From an uncultured Eubacteriales bacterium (GTDB taxonomy: Bacteria; Bacillota; Clostridia; Peptostreptococcales; Anaerovoracaceae): a stretch of DNA of 64,000 bases. Position 1 is the first letter of the stretch, and each line of letters starts with the position of its first letter. The DNA lies in contig CACYPK010000004.1 of the NCBI GenBank assembly GCA_902776285.1, forward strand, positions 1 to 64,000, written 5' to 3'. Below the pieces are notes generated by a model. That model was not told the DNA's origin, did not search any database, and was given only the letters and a program-made list of their open reading frames with translations. Shown piece after piece: positions 1 to 8,159 of the stretch. A program made the position numbers and the translations under genes.

Positions 1-1
1 A

Positions 2-460
2 GATAAGTTCCAGCTGAACCCTGATGATATCACAATGATCCCGATCTACTGCGGCGTTGACGGCGAAGAAAATGCAGGACTGTGCTCTGGTACAGAGAAT
101 TGCCTCGCAGTAAATAGTCAGGCTTCCGAGGCTAATCAGCAGGCTACACTCGACTTCCTGAAATGGTGTGTAACATCCGAGAAGGGAATCGAGGTACTCA
201 GCTCGATCGGCGACATTCCGTTCAAGAAGGCTCCGGAATCCGCAAACGGATTCTCCAGAGCCGGCGCTGAGATGCTCGCAAACGGCAAGTACGCTTGCAC
301 ATGGGCATTCACCTTCACACCAAATGTAGATAGCTTCCGTGCAACACTCGTAACGGCTCTTGCGGCTTACTCCGCAGCTCCGTCCGATGCTACATGGGCA
401 GAAGTCCAGAAGGCATTCGTTGATGGCTGGGCTTATGAGTACGGCGTAGAAGGAAACTAA
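2..460 (+). CDS. Sugar ABC transporter substrate-binding protein (3' part only)
   Basis: This is the C-terminal 152 residues of an extracellular solute-binding protein. The reading frame is already open at the window edge, so the lipoprotein signal and N-lobe are missing. The visible part has the family's late pattern: the segment around LDFLKWCVTSEKG, where binding proteins of family 1 count the tail helices, followed by a short helical end. It precedes two MalF/MalG-type permeases, malQ and an MsmX-type ATPase, so a maltodextrin-like ligand is inferred from context; nothing in this fragment fixes the ligand. A terminator separates it from the permeases, as in the second ABC system at 18157. 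Confidence 0.85.
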   Translation, partial: DKFQLNPDDITMIPIYCGVDGEENAGLCSGTENCLAVNSQASEANQQATLDFLKWCVTSEKGIEVLSSIGDIPFKKAPESANGFSRAGAEMLANGKYACTWAFTFTPNVDSFRATLVTALAAYSAAPSDATWAEVQKAFVDGWAYEYGVEGN

Positions 461-471
461 TACTCACTCCT

Positions 472-488
472 TTTCGCTGATAGCGAAA
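472..488 (+). other. Small hairpin downstream of the binding-protein gene
   Basis: TTTCGCT and AGCGAAA form a 7-bp stem around a 3-nt loop, 11 nt after the stop codon and just before the main terminator. It could protect the upstream mRNA 3' end or act as a minor terminator; only the pairing is visible. Confidence 0.5.
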
Positions 489-492
489 GAAA

Positions 493-529
493 ACAAGGGG
501 CGGGCAGACTCGCCTGCCCCTGTTTTTTT
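493..529 (+). terminator. Rho-independent terminator / partial terminator
   Basis: A GC-rich stem (GGGGC, then GGC, opposed by GCC, then GCCCC, with one mismatch) closed by ACA/TGT is followed by seven T. It lies between the binding protein and the permeases. In a binding-protein-first operon this probably makes transcription of the permeases weaker than that of the binding protein. Confidence 0.85.
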
Positions 530-577
530 ATCAAAGCTTAAGGCTGAAAAAGAAAACTAAGAAAGGAGATGAGCAAG

Positions 578-1504
578 TTGCCTGAAAAGAAAAAGAAAAA
601 GAAAAAACACGATCATTCGACAGTGAACAGCGTGCTGATCCGCAGACCTATTCAGAAATGTTTCCCGCTGTTCATTGTACCGACTCTGGCATGCTTTGTT
701 ATCGGTTTTGTCTGGCCTTTCCTGCAGGGCATCTATCTGAGCTTCTGCAACTTCAATACTCCTAGAGATGCGAAGTGGGTCGGATTCCAAAACTATGTCA
801 AGACATTCACAGACGTCGGATTCCGCCATGCTTTCTGGAATACAGCGGCATTTGCTGTAGTATCGATCATACTCATAAATGTTCTGGCGTTCTTCATCGC
901 TTACGCGCTGACACAGAGCATTCGCGGAGCCAATCTTTTCCGTACGGTATTCTTCATGCCTAACCTTATCGGAGGCGTCGTACTCGGTTACATTTGGTCG
1001 ATGATCTTCGACGCTATACTGAAAGGTTACAACACATACCTTACGGCAAACGCTACATACGGATTCTGGGGTCTGGTCATACTGGTAGCGTGGCAGCAGA
1101 TAGGATACATGATGATCATCTACATCGCAGGACTCCAGGCTGTCCCTGGTGACATGCTCGAGGCTGCGAAGATAGACGGCGCTACAGGATGGCAGACTCT
1201 TACAAAGGTCATCATCCCGAACGTGATGCCGTCGATCACGATCTGCACGTTCCTGACGCTGACCAACTCATTCAAGCTGTTCGACCAGAACCTGGCTTTA
1301 ACAGGCGGTCTTCCTTCTGTCATGCTTGAAAACACAAAGGTGAACATGACAGAATTGCTTGCGCTGAATATCTTCTCGACATACAACATCAATAAGAATT
1401 TCCATGGAGTTGCACAGGCGAAAGCTGTCGTATTCTTCATTCTTGTTGCGGTTCTGGCCCTCGCACAGCAGAAGGCCACAAGGAGTAAGGAGGTGCAGCA
1501 ATGA
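578..1504 (+). CDS. Sugar ABC transporter permease (MalF/UgpA type)
   Basis: Inner-membrane permease with about six transmembrane helices and the EAA loop (EAAKIDGATGWQTLTKVIIPN) that docks on the ATPase. The N-terminus is very lysine rich before the first helix. An ATG at 569 directly abuts the ribosome site AAAGGAG (562-568), leaving no spacer, whereas the in-frame TTG at 578 has 9 nt of spacing; I therefore choose TTG. The protein is then 308 aa, usual for the family. Its stop overlaps the next start (ATGA), so the two permeases are translationally coupled. The ligand is inferred as maltodextrin from the neighbouring malQ. Confidence 0.9.
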   Translation: MPEKKKKKKKHDHSTVNSVLIRRPIQKCFPLFIVPTLACFVIGFVWPFLQGIYLSFCNFNTPRDAKWVGFQNYVKTFTDVGFRHAFWNTAAFAVVSIILINVLAFFIAYALTQSIRGANLFRTVFFMPNLIGGVVLGYIWSMIFDAILKGYNTYLTANATYGFWGLVILVAWQQIGYMMIIYIAGLQAVPGDMLEAAKIDGATGWQTLTKVIIPNVMPSITICTFLTLTNSFKLFDQNLALTGGLPSVMLENTKVNMTELLALNIFSTYNINKNFHGVAQAKAVVFFILVAVLALAQQKATRSKEVQQ

Positions 1505-2358
1505 AAAAGAAACATGTACAGAAGTTTACTCCGCTCGGCAATGTGGTATCGGTCGTATTTGTGTTACTCAGCATCGTATGGATAATGCCGATTTTCGAAG
1601 TCATTATCAACTCGTTCAAATCGAATGCGTCGATCAACACAAACGCGTTCTCGCTGCCTACTGCTGAAACCTTTGTAGGGTGGGCAAACTATATCAAGGG
1701 CATGACTTTCGGTAACTATCCGTTCATGAAGTCCGTCGGATATTCATTCTGGATCACGATCGCTTCGGTATTCCTGATCCTGCTGTTTACTTCGATGACT
1801 GCATGGTACATAGCCCGAGTAAATTCAAAGTTTGCGAATGCGTTCTACTATCTCTGCCTGTTCAGCATGATCGTACCGTTCCAGATGGTAATGTTCACAC
1901 TGACGTTCACGGCAGACAACCTCAAGCTGAATACACCTTGGACCATCCCGATCGTTTATCTGGGATTCGGAGCCGGACTTGCCATATTCATGTTTGTCGG
2001 CTTCGTAAAGGGCTTGCCGCTTGAGATAGAGGAAGCTGCCTCAATTGACGGCTGCGGCCCGATACGCACATATTTCAACGTAGTTCTTCCGATGCTCAAG
2101 CCGACACTTATTTCCGTCGGTATCCTTGAGACCATGTGGGTGTGGAACGACTACCTGCTCCCATACCTCGTACTCGACAGGACCAAATACATGACGATCC
2201 CTATCCACGTACAGTATCTCAAGGGAAGCTATGGCTCGGTAGACCTCGGCGCAACGATGGCTGTAATCATGCTTTCGATGCTGCCGATCATCATCTTCTA
2301 TATGGCGCTGCAGAAGCACATCATCAAGGGTGTGGCTGCCGGCGCGGTAAAGGGTTAG
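1501..2358 (+). CDS. Sugar ABC transporter permease (MalG/UgpE type)
   Basis: Second permease subunit, 285 aa, about six transmembrane helices. The EAA motif reads EEAASIDGCGPIRTYFNVVLPMLKP in pieces near residues 175-200, and the C-terminus ends in GAVKG, a typical MalG-like end that inserts in the transporter. The start ATG overlaps the upstream stop by 4 nt and is preceded by TAAGGAGGT at 1486. It pairs with the upstream permease; the ATPase is probably the MsmX/MalK-type gene at 4035. Confidence 0.93.
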   Translation: MKKKHVQKFTPLGNVVSVVFVLLSIVWIMPIFEVIINSFKSNASINTNAFSLPTAETFVGWANYIKGMTFGNYPFMKSVGYSFWITIASVFLILLFTSMTAWYIARVNSKFANAFYYLCLFSMIVPFQMVMFTLTFTADNLKLNTPWTIPIVYLGFGAGLAIFMFVGFVKGLPLEIEEAASIDGCGPIRTYFNVVLPMLKPTLISVGILETMWVWNDYLLPYLVLDRTKYMTIPIHVQYLKGSYGSVDLGATMAVIMLSMLPIIIFYMALQKHIIKGVAAGAVKG

Positions 2359-2361
2359 TCT

Positions 2362-3855
2362 ATGGAAAAAGCAGCGCGCTCAGCAGGTATATTGATGCCT
2401 TTGTTCTCGATTCCGTCACCGTACGGGATAGGAACCATGGGGTCTGCGGCAAGGGAGTTTGTCGACTTTCTGTGTTCCGCGGGACAGAAGTACTGGCAGA
2501 TGCTGCCGGTATGTCCTATCAGTTACGGAGATTCGCCGTATCAGAGTTTTTCGTCTTTTGCCGGAAATCCGTATTACGTGGATCTTGAGATACTCATAAG
2601 AAACGGGCTTCTGACAAAGAAAGAGGCGGATGCCGCCGATTTCGGAGATGATCCTGACAAGGTGGATTACGGCAAACTGTATGAGAACCGGCTGGGATTG
2701 CTGAAAAAAGCTGCCGAAAGAGGTATCCCAAGGGACAGGGAGGCGCTTGACGCTTTCATCAGGGATAAAGCATGGCTTCCGGATTACGCGCTGTTCATGG
2801 CGCTCAAACAGAATTTTGACATGCGCCCGTGGACCGAATGGCCTGATGAAGATATAAGATATCATCAGCCTGAAGCCTGCGCCAGATGGCGTGAGTCGCT
2901 CTCTGAAGATGTGGAAGCGTTCGAATACATACAGTACCTTTTTTATCAGCAGTGGAAGGATCTTAAGGCTTACGCTAATGACACGGGCATAAGTATAATA
3001 GGGGATATCCCGATTTACATCGCTCTCGATTCGGCAGAGGTCTGGGCGGAACCGCACTGGTTCCAGCTTGATAAAAACAGCATTCCGAGGGAAGTTGCCG
3101 GAGTGCCTCCTGACTTGTTCAGCGATGACGGGCAGCTCTGGGGCAATCCGCTGTATGACTGGGACGCGATGAAAGAGGACGGTTTTGGCTGGTGGATCCG
3201 AAGGATCGCCGGGTCGGCAGAACTGTTCGACGTGATACGCATTGATCATTTCAGAGGTTTTGAGAGCTATTTCGCCGTTCCTTACGGGGATAAGACCGCC
3301 CGGCGCGGCCATTGGGTCAAAGGTCCGGGCATTACGCTCGTAGATACTCTGAAGGACAACTTTCCGGATCTTGATTTCATCGCAGAAGATCTCGGGTATT
3401 CGACTCCTGAGGTCAGAAAACTCCTTGCGGATTCGGGCTTCCCGGGCATGAGACTGCTGCAGTGCGCTTTTGACGTACAGAAGCTCGAGGCTTTTCTGCC
3501 TCACAACTACATCAGCAACTGCATCTGCTATACCGGCACGCATGACAATCACACGCTTGAGGGTTGGCTTGAGATAGCGGATGAAGAAGAACTGTCTGAG
3601 GCAAAACGCTACTTCGGTCTGAATGAAGAAGAAGGTTTTACCAGAGGGGTGATTCGTGGTGGCATGAGTTCCGTCGCGGGACTATTCGTCGCGCAGATGC
3701 AGGACTGGCTTGGGCTCGGTGACGAGGCGAGGATAAACGCTCCGGGAATACCTGAAGGCAACTGGACCTGGCGCATGAGGCCCGGCGCTGCTACTGAAGA
3801 ACTCGCGGAAGAAATATTAAGCATTACCCGGCTGTACGGCCGGACAACAAAGTGA
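2362..3855 (+). CDS. malQ: 4-alpha-glucanotransferase (amylomaltase, GH77)
   Basis: Cytoplasmic disproportionating enzyme that moves alpha-1,4-glucan segments between maltodextrins and releases glucose. The 497-aa length is standard. GH77 catalytic residues are visible: nucleophile Asp295 (IRIDHFRG), acid/base Glu342 (IAEDLG) and Asp395 (GTHDNHT). The 250s loop (AGVPPDLFSDDGQLWGNP) is also intact. The gene starts 3 nt after the permease stop, so import and processing of maltodextrins are co-expressed. No maltodextrin phosphorylase or amylase is seen nearby. Confidence 0.97.
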   Translation: MEKAARSAGILMPLFSIPSPYGIGTMGSAAREFVDFLCSAGQKYWQMLPVCPISYGDSPYQSFSSFAGNPYYVDLEILIRNGLLTKKEADAADFGDDPDKVDYGKLYENRLGLLKKAAERGIPRDREALDAFIRDKAWLPDYALFMALKQNFDMRPWTEWPDEDIRYHQPEACARWRESLSEDVEAFEYIQYLFYQQWKDLKAYANDTGISIIGDIPIYIALDSAEVWAEPHWFQLDKNSIPREVAGVPPDLFSDDGQLWGNPLYDWDAMKEDGFGWWIRRIAGSAELFDVIRIDHFRGFESYFAVPYGDKTARRGHWVKGPGITLVDTLKDNFPDLDFIAEDLGYSTPEVRKLLADSGFPGMRLLQCAFDVQKLEAFLPHNYISNCICYTGTHDNHTLEGWLEIADEEELSEAKRYFGLNEEEGFTRGVIRGGMSSVAGLFVAQMQDWLGLGDEARINAPGIPEGNWTWRMRPGAATEELAEEILSITRLYGRTTK

Positions 3856-3874
3856 TAACTACCCACTAAAGGCC

Positions 3875-3904
3875 GCATGATCACTCCACGATCTGATCAA
3901 TGCG
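3875..3904 (+). other. Hairpin after malQ
   Basis: GCATGATCA (3875-3883) pairs with TGATCAATGC (3894-3903) with a single bulged A around a 10-nt loop. There is no T run after it, so it is unlikely to be an intrinsic terminator; it may be an RNA-processing or stability element between malQ and the ATPase leader. Confidence 0.45.
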
Positions 3905-3929
3905 TCCTAAAGAAAGGAGGAATCAACCG

Positions 3930-4031
3930 TTAAACTCACGGTGCGGCAGTGTGGAGACCTGTCGTAATGCGGCGCGTCCCTCGCGGGCGGTCGCGAGGTA
4001 TCCGGGAGGAGTCCCGTATACTAGAGTTAAC
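3930..4031 (+). promoter_or_regulatory. Structured multibranch leader upstream of the ABC ATPase
   Basis: A closing stem (GTTAAACTC at 3930 with GAGTTAAC ending 4031, one bulged A) encloses three hairpins: CGGCAG/CTGTCG, CCTCGCG/CGCGAGG (3979-3998) and CGGGA/TCCCG around the loop GGAG. The only strong Shine-Dalgarno-like stretch, GGGAGGAG at 4004, sits inside the last hairpin and is 23 nt from the ATG. The base pairing is read by eye. It matches no riboswitch class whose core I know, so the role in controlling translation is inference. Confidence 0.5.
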
Positions 4032-4034
4032 AAT

Positions 4035-5189
4035 ATGGCAGAAGTAATCATCAAAGGATTAAAGAAGGTGTATGACAACGAGGTGACCGCGGTCCACGAC
4101 GTCAACATTGACATCAAGGACAAGGAATTCATCGTTCTGGTAGGTCCTTCCGGCTGCGGAAAGTCCACAACACTCAGAATGGTTGCGGGTCTCGAAGACA
4201 TCAGCGGCGGCGAGCTTTACATCGACGGCAAACTCATGAACGACGTATCGCCTAAGGACAGAGATATTGCAATGGTATTCCAGAGCTACGCTCTATATCC
4301 GCACATGACGGTCCGTGAAAACATGGCTTTCGCCCTCAAGCTTAAGAAAGCTCCTCAGGCTGAGATCGACGCCAAGGTAAAAGAAGTAGCCGAGATCCTC
4401 GATATCACGCAGTACCTCGAAAGAAGGCCTAAGGCACTGTCAGGCGGCCAGCGTCAGCGTGTGGCCATCGGCAGGGCGATGGTGCGTGACCCTAAGGTGT
4501 TCCTCATGGACGAACCTCTCTCGAACCTCGACGCCAAGCTGAGAAACCAGATGAGAGCAGAGATCATCAAACTTCGCTCCAGAATCAACACCACGTTCAT
4601 GTATGTAACTCACGATCAGACAGAGGCCATGACCCTCGGCGACCGTATCGTCATAATGAAAGACGGCTATGTGAACCAGATAGGCACACCTGTTGAAGTT
4701 TACAACAAACCTGTCAATCTGTTCGTAGCCGGATTCATCGGAATGCCGGTAATGAACTTCTTTGACGGCTGCAAACTGCTGCTCGAGGGCGGCAAGTACT
4801 ACGCTGAGATCCGCGGCGCAAAGTTTGAACTTTCCGAGTTCCAGCAGAAAGCGCTCAAGCAGAACGGCGCGAAGCCGTGCGACATAATCGCCGGCATCCG
4901 TCCTCAGCACATCAACGTCGGAGAAGGCGATCTGACAGCGGTCATCGAAGTTTCCGAGATGCTCGGATCCGAGTACAACCTGCATGCCAGAAGCGGTGAT
5001 GACGAGGTCGTCATGGTGATCCCTACTGTCGGATTGGCAGAAGATGTCTCGATGGGCAGCACGGTGCATTTCAACGCTGCGCCTGAACTCATCCAGCTCT
5101 TCGACAAGGAGACCGGAAGGAACCTTATCTGGTTCGATGAGGAATCCGCGGCCATCGACGCTCCTGTCTGCAAATCGTACGATTTCTGA
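4035..5189 (+). CDS. Sugar ABC transporter ATP-binding protein (MsmX/UgpC/MalK family)
   Basis: Cytoplasmic ATPase, 384 aa, that drives sugar importers of the CUT1 class. Walker A GPSGCGKST lies at residues 37-45, the Q-loop in VFQSYAL, the signature LSGGQ at 135-139, Walker B VFLMDE at 155-160 and the switch His in VTHDQTE. A C-terminal regulatory domain follows (about 240-384). The start MAEVIIKGLKKVY matches the family; the frame continues upstream to 3900 but that stretch is the structured leader, not protein. The ATPase is very similar to the one at 21292, so the two may be interchangeable between transporters. Confidence 0.95.
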   Translation: MAEVIIKGLKKVYDNEVTAVHDVNIDIKDKEFIVLVGPSGCGKSTTLRMVAGLEDISGGELYIDGKLMNDVSPKDRDIAMVFQSYALYPHMTVRENMAFALKLKKAPQAEIDAKVKEVAEILDITQYLERRPKALSGGQRQRVAIGRAMVRDPKVFLMDEPLSNLDAKLRNQMRAEIIKLRSRINTTFMYVTHDQTEAMTLGDRIVIMKDGYVNQIGTPVEVYNKPVNLFVAGFIGMPVMNFFDGCKLLLEGGKYYAEIRGAKFELSEFQQKALKQNGAKPCDIIAGIRPQHINVGEGDLTAVIEVSEMLGSEYNLHARSGDDEVVMVIPTVGLAEDVSMGSTVHFNAAPELIQLFDKETGRNLIWFDEESAAIDAPVCKSYDF

Positions 5190-5217
5190 CATATCTGACG
5201 AGAAGTCATATAATACG

Positions 5218-5247
5218 AAAAACTGTTGGGCGACCAGCAGTTTTTTG
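5218..5247 (+). terminator. Rho-independent terminator
   Basis: AAAACTGTTGG pairs with CCAGCAGTTTT around a short CGA-containing loop, followed by a T run. It ends the maltodextrin operon after the ATPase. Confidence 0.85.
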
Positions 5248-5304
5248 TTATTATAAAAGTTGGGATTAGGGGGAAATCAATGCACAACAAAGGAGTAAAA
5301 CTTT

Positions 5305-6693
5305 ATGCAGAAGAAACCCATCACCAATAAGCTTTTGTGGATATTCGCTGTAGGGCAGTTCGGATGGAGCCTGCTCGCGGGCATAGTGTCCAACTGGATG
5401 GTCTACTACTACACGGGCACGCCTAATGAACAGAATCCTCTGACGGGCATCTTTGCCTCGGGCATCACGCAGGATCATATTTTCCTGAAACTGACCCTTT
5501 TCGGTCTGGTGCTCGCTGTCGGCCGCATATTTGACGCCATAACAGATCCTCTGATCGCGGGCTGGTCTGACAGAGCCAAATTCAAGGGCGGACGGCGCAT
5601 CCCGTTCATGAAAGCGATAGCGATACCGTTCGCTCTTCTGACGATCGGTCTGTTCACCCTGCCTCAGACGGCAAACATAGCTGTCAATGATACGATAGTC
5701 TTTGTGCTGATGATCTCGTTCTATCTGTTCATGACTATATACTGCACGCCGTACAATGCTCTGATCGCGGAGCTCGGCGATACGCAGGAACACCGCATCA
5801 ACGTATCTACATACATTTCATTCACATACATTGCCGGTCTTTCGATCTCTTACATGCTGCCTAACGTTGCGGGCATGATACAGGGAGCGGTAGGACCGGA
5901 GAACTCCATCCGCTTTGCAGTCGCCATAATGTCGACAGTCGCCTGCATCGCGATGCTGATACCGTCGTTTTATATCAAGGAGCGTGATTATCTTGATGCC
6001 AGGCCGAGCGAGACAAAGGCTTTCGCCTCGCTGCTCAAGACCTTCCAGAACGGCATGTTCCGCCGCTTCGTATACAGCGACGTGATATACTTCTTTGCGC
6101 TGACGCTCTTCCAGACTGGCCTCGCGTTCTATGAGACAAAACTGATGAAGATAGAGGACACATGGACATTCGTACTGACTGCTACCATGACTTTCCTCAG
6201 CGTATGTCAGTATCCGATAGTCAACAAGCTGGCTCCTAAGATCGGCAAAAAGAAGATGATAATTACAGGGTTCTTCGCGTATTCAGCGGTGTTCCTCATC
6301 ACTTTCCTGTGCGGAGAGGGACTTGTATGGGGATTCATTGTTGCCGTGTGCGCTTCAGTGCCTATGGCCATCCTCGGCATCCTGCCTCAGGCCTGTGTCG
6401 CTGATGTCGCTGAACTGAGCCGTCTGGAGACAGGCGAGGACAGGAGCGGAATGTTCTTCGCGGCGCGTACATTCGCGTTCAAGATGGGCCAGGCTATCGC
6501 CCTCGCGGTATTCACTTCGATGACCGCTATCGCGAATGTTCCCGGAACGACCGAGGCAGTCGCGGCAGCCGCTTACCGCAGGACCGCGCTGGTCGCGTTC
6601 ATCTGCTGTGTCATAGGAGCGTGCCTGTTCTTCCTGTTTAAGGAGAAGGAGATCCTTGCAAAGATCGAGAAGCTTAAGGGAGAAGAGAAATAG
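5305..6693 (+). CDS. GPH-family sugar:cation symporter (MelB/XynP-like MFS)
   Basis: Membrane carrier of 462 aa with about twelve transmembrane helices. The N-terminal segment GRIFDAITDPLIAGWSD holds the GPH-family cation-site signature (D-x-x-x-D-P-x-x-G), and YCTPYNALIAEL is the conserved helix-5 motif of glycoside-pentoside-hexuronide symporters. The substrate is probably a glycoside or pentoside; it cannot be read from sequence. Ribosome site AAAGGAG at 5289 with 9-nt spacing supports the ATG. Its TAG stop touches the start region of the following MATE gene. Confidence 0.9.
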   Translation: MQKKPITNKLLWIFAVGQFGWSLLAGIVSNWMVYYYTGTPNEQNPLTGIFASGITQDHIFLKLTLFGLVLAVGRIFDAITDPLIAGWSDRAKFKGGRRIPFMKAIAIPFALLTIGLFTLPQTANIAVNDTIVFVLMISFYLFMTIYCTPYNALIAELGDTQEHRINVSTYISFTYIAGLSISYMLPNVAGMIQGAVGPENSIRFAVAIMSTVACIAMLIPSFYIKERDYLDARPSETKAFASLLKTFQNGMFRRFVYSDVIYFFALTLFQTGLAFYETKLMKIEDTWTFVLTATMTFLSVCQYPIVNKLAPKIGKKKMIITGFFAYSAVFLITFLCGEGLVWGFIVAVCASVPMAILGILPQACVADVAELSRLETGEDRSGMFFAARTFAFKMGQAIALAVFTSMTAIANVPGTTEAVAAAAYRRTALVAFICCVIGACLFFLFKEKEILAKIEKLKGEEK

Positions 6694-8084
6694 ATAAACA
6701 AGTCGCAGACAATCCGCTTGGCAGCGCGCCGCTGCTGCCGCTGATAGCAAGGTACGCCATACCTTCGATAATCAGCATGCTGGTAGGCGCCGTGTACAAT
6801 ATCACTGACCAGATTTTCATCGGCCACGTGGTTGGCATGCTCGGAAACGCGGCTACAAACATAGTATTCCCGACAGTGACGCTCACAACGGGCATAAGTA
6901 TGCTGTTCGGGATAGGCACTGCTTCAAACTTCAGCATCAATCAGGGAGCAGGAAGGATAGAAGAAGCAAAAAAATATGTCCACACCGGTATCACCGGCGC
7001 GGCGGCGGCAGGCATCGTTACGGGCCTGCTGCTTTTTGTGTTCAAGAGCGATATAGTGGCACTCTGCGGGGCGGACCCCGCCGGGACCGTATATCCGCTG
7101 GCGATAACATATTTATCCGTGACCATGTTCGGCCTGCCGTTCCATCTGTTCACCCAGGCGTCCGCGCCGCTCATCAGAGCGGACGGAAGCCCTGCGTACT
7201 CGATGCTGTGCATGGTAGAGGGAGCGGTACTGAACGTGTTCCTTGACTGGCTGTTCATGTTCCCCATGGGCATGGGGCTCAGGGGAGCGGCAATAGCCAC
7301 CGCTATATCACAGTTCTCCAGCTGCATGCTGGCGATCCTTTACTATCCGCGCTTTAAAGCTTTCAGAATACGGTTCAGGGATCTGGGGATCAGCGTGAAG
7401 CATCTTACCGGAAGCATGAAGACAGGCATTCCGAACTTCATCAACCATATGCTGATGATGTGCACCAATATAGTGCTCAACAACATGCTCGCGACATATG
7501 GCGCACTGTCGATATACGGGCCGGAGATACCCCTTGCCGTATCGGGCATCGCACAGAAGTGCAACATGATAATGATATCGTTCGCGGTGGGAATATCTCA
7601 AGGCTGCCAGCCTATATGGGGCTTCAATCTCGGCGCAAAAAACTACACGAGAGTCAAGAGCACGTACTGGAGAGCCTTCGGAGCGGCTTTTGGCGTAGGC
7701 GTGCTGTTCTTTTTCGCGCTGCAGACGTTCCCGAGGGAGATCATCTCTTTCTTCGGTACGGGAACGGACCTGTATTACGAGTTCGCGGAGAAATACCTTA
7801 AGATATACATGATGTTCGTATTCTTCCAGAACATACAGCCGGTCACTATCATGTACTTCTCGGCCACAGGCAACAACAAACAGGGGCTTCTGGTGTCGCT
7901 TTCGAGACAGGGGCTGTTCCTGATCCCGCTGCTTATAATACTGCCAAAGTTCTTTGGGATAAACGGCATACTCGCGGCGAGCCCTATATCTGACACAATG
8001 GCATTCACAATGTCTGTGTCGATGGTGCTTCTGAGTTTCAGGAGGCTGTCGGGACTGGGACCGCAGGGAACAGAAGAGCAGTAA
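6690..8084 (+). CDS. MATE family efflux transporter, apparent AUA start
   Basis: Multidrug/toxin-extrusion type carrier with about twelve transmembrane helices. The first ATG in frame (6777) lies inside helix 1, yet the frame upstream encodes the usual MATE N-terminus (NPLGSAPLLPLIARYAIPSI) back to an in-frame TAA at 6675. No ATG, GTG or TTG occurs between 6678 and 6777. The most likely start is ATA at 6690, 8 nt after AAGGGA and overlapping the upstream TAG as ATAG; this gives 464 aa, the normal family length. Alternatives are a CTG start, inefficient initiation at 6777, or a sequence error. The family call itself is secure; the start is not. Confidence 0.85.
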   Translation: MDKQVADNPLGSAPLLPLIARYAIPSIISMLVGAVYNITDQIFIGHVVGMLGNAATNIVFPTVTLTTGISMLFGIGTASNFSINQGAGRIEEAKKYVHTGITGAAAAGIVTGLLLFVFKSDIVALCGADPAGTVYPLAITYLSVTMFGLPFHLFTQASAPLIRADGSPAYSMLCMVEGAVLNVFLDWLFMFPMGMGLRGAAIATAISQFSSCMLAILYYPRFKAFRIRFRDLGISVKHLTGSMKTGIPNFINHMLMMCTNIVLNNMLATYGALSIYGPEIPLAVSGIAQKCNMIMISFAVGISQGCQPIWGFNLGAKNYTRVKSTYWRAFGAAFGVGVLFFFALQTFPREIISFFGTGTDLYYEFAEKYLKIYMMFVFFQNIQPVTIMYFSATGNNKQGLLVSLSRQGLFLIPLLIILPKFFGINGILAASPISDTMAFTMSVSMVLLSFRRLSGLGPQGTEEQ

Positions 8085-8101
8085 AAGAAAAAGAGTAAAA
8101 C

Positions 8102-8139
8102 AAAAACCGCAGCGCATGTGCATACGCTGCGGTTCTTTT
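8102..8139. terminator. Bidirectional terminator between convergent genes
   Basis: ACCGCAGCG (8106-8114) pairs perfectly with CGCTGCGGT (8125-8133). An A run precedes and a T run follows, so the hairpin can stop transcription from the MATE gene on plus and from pepT on minus. Confidence 0.85.
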
Positions 8140-8159
8140 ATTGAGTTTTAATTTACAGG

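Noticed and set aside
3930-4031. A tRNA-like cloverleaf in the ATPase leader
   Set aside because: It has a closing stem and three hairpins, but no T-loop GTTCGA-type sequence, no anticodon-arm geometry and no CCA end.
3900-4034. An N-terminal extension of 45 residues on the ABC ATPase
   Set aside because: The extension is Arg/Cys/Pro rich, lacks family similarity, has no ribosome site at 3900 and coincides with the folded leader.
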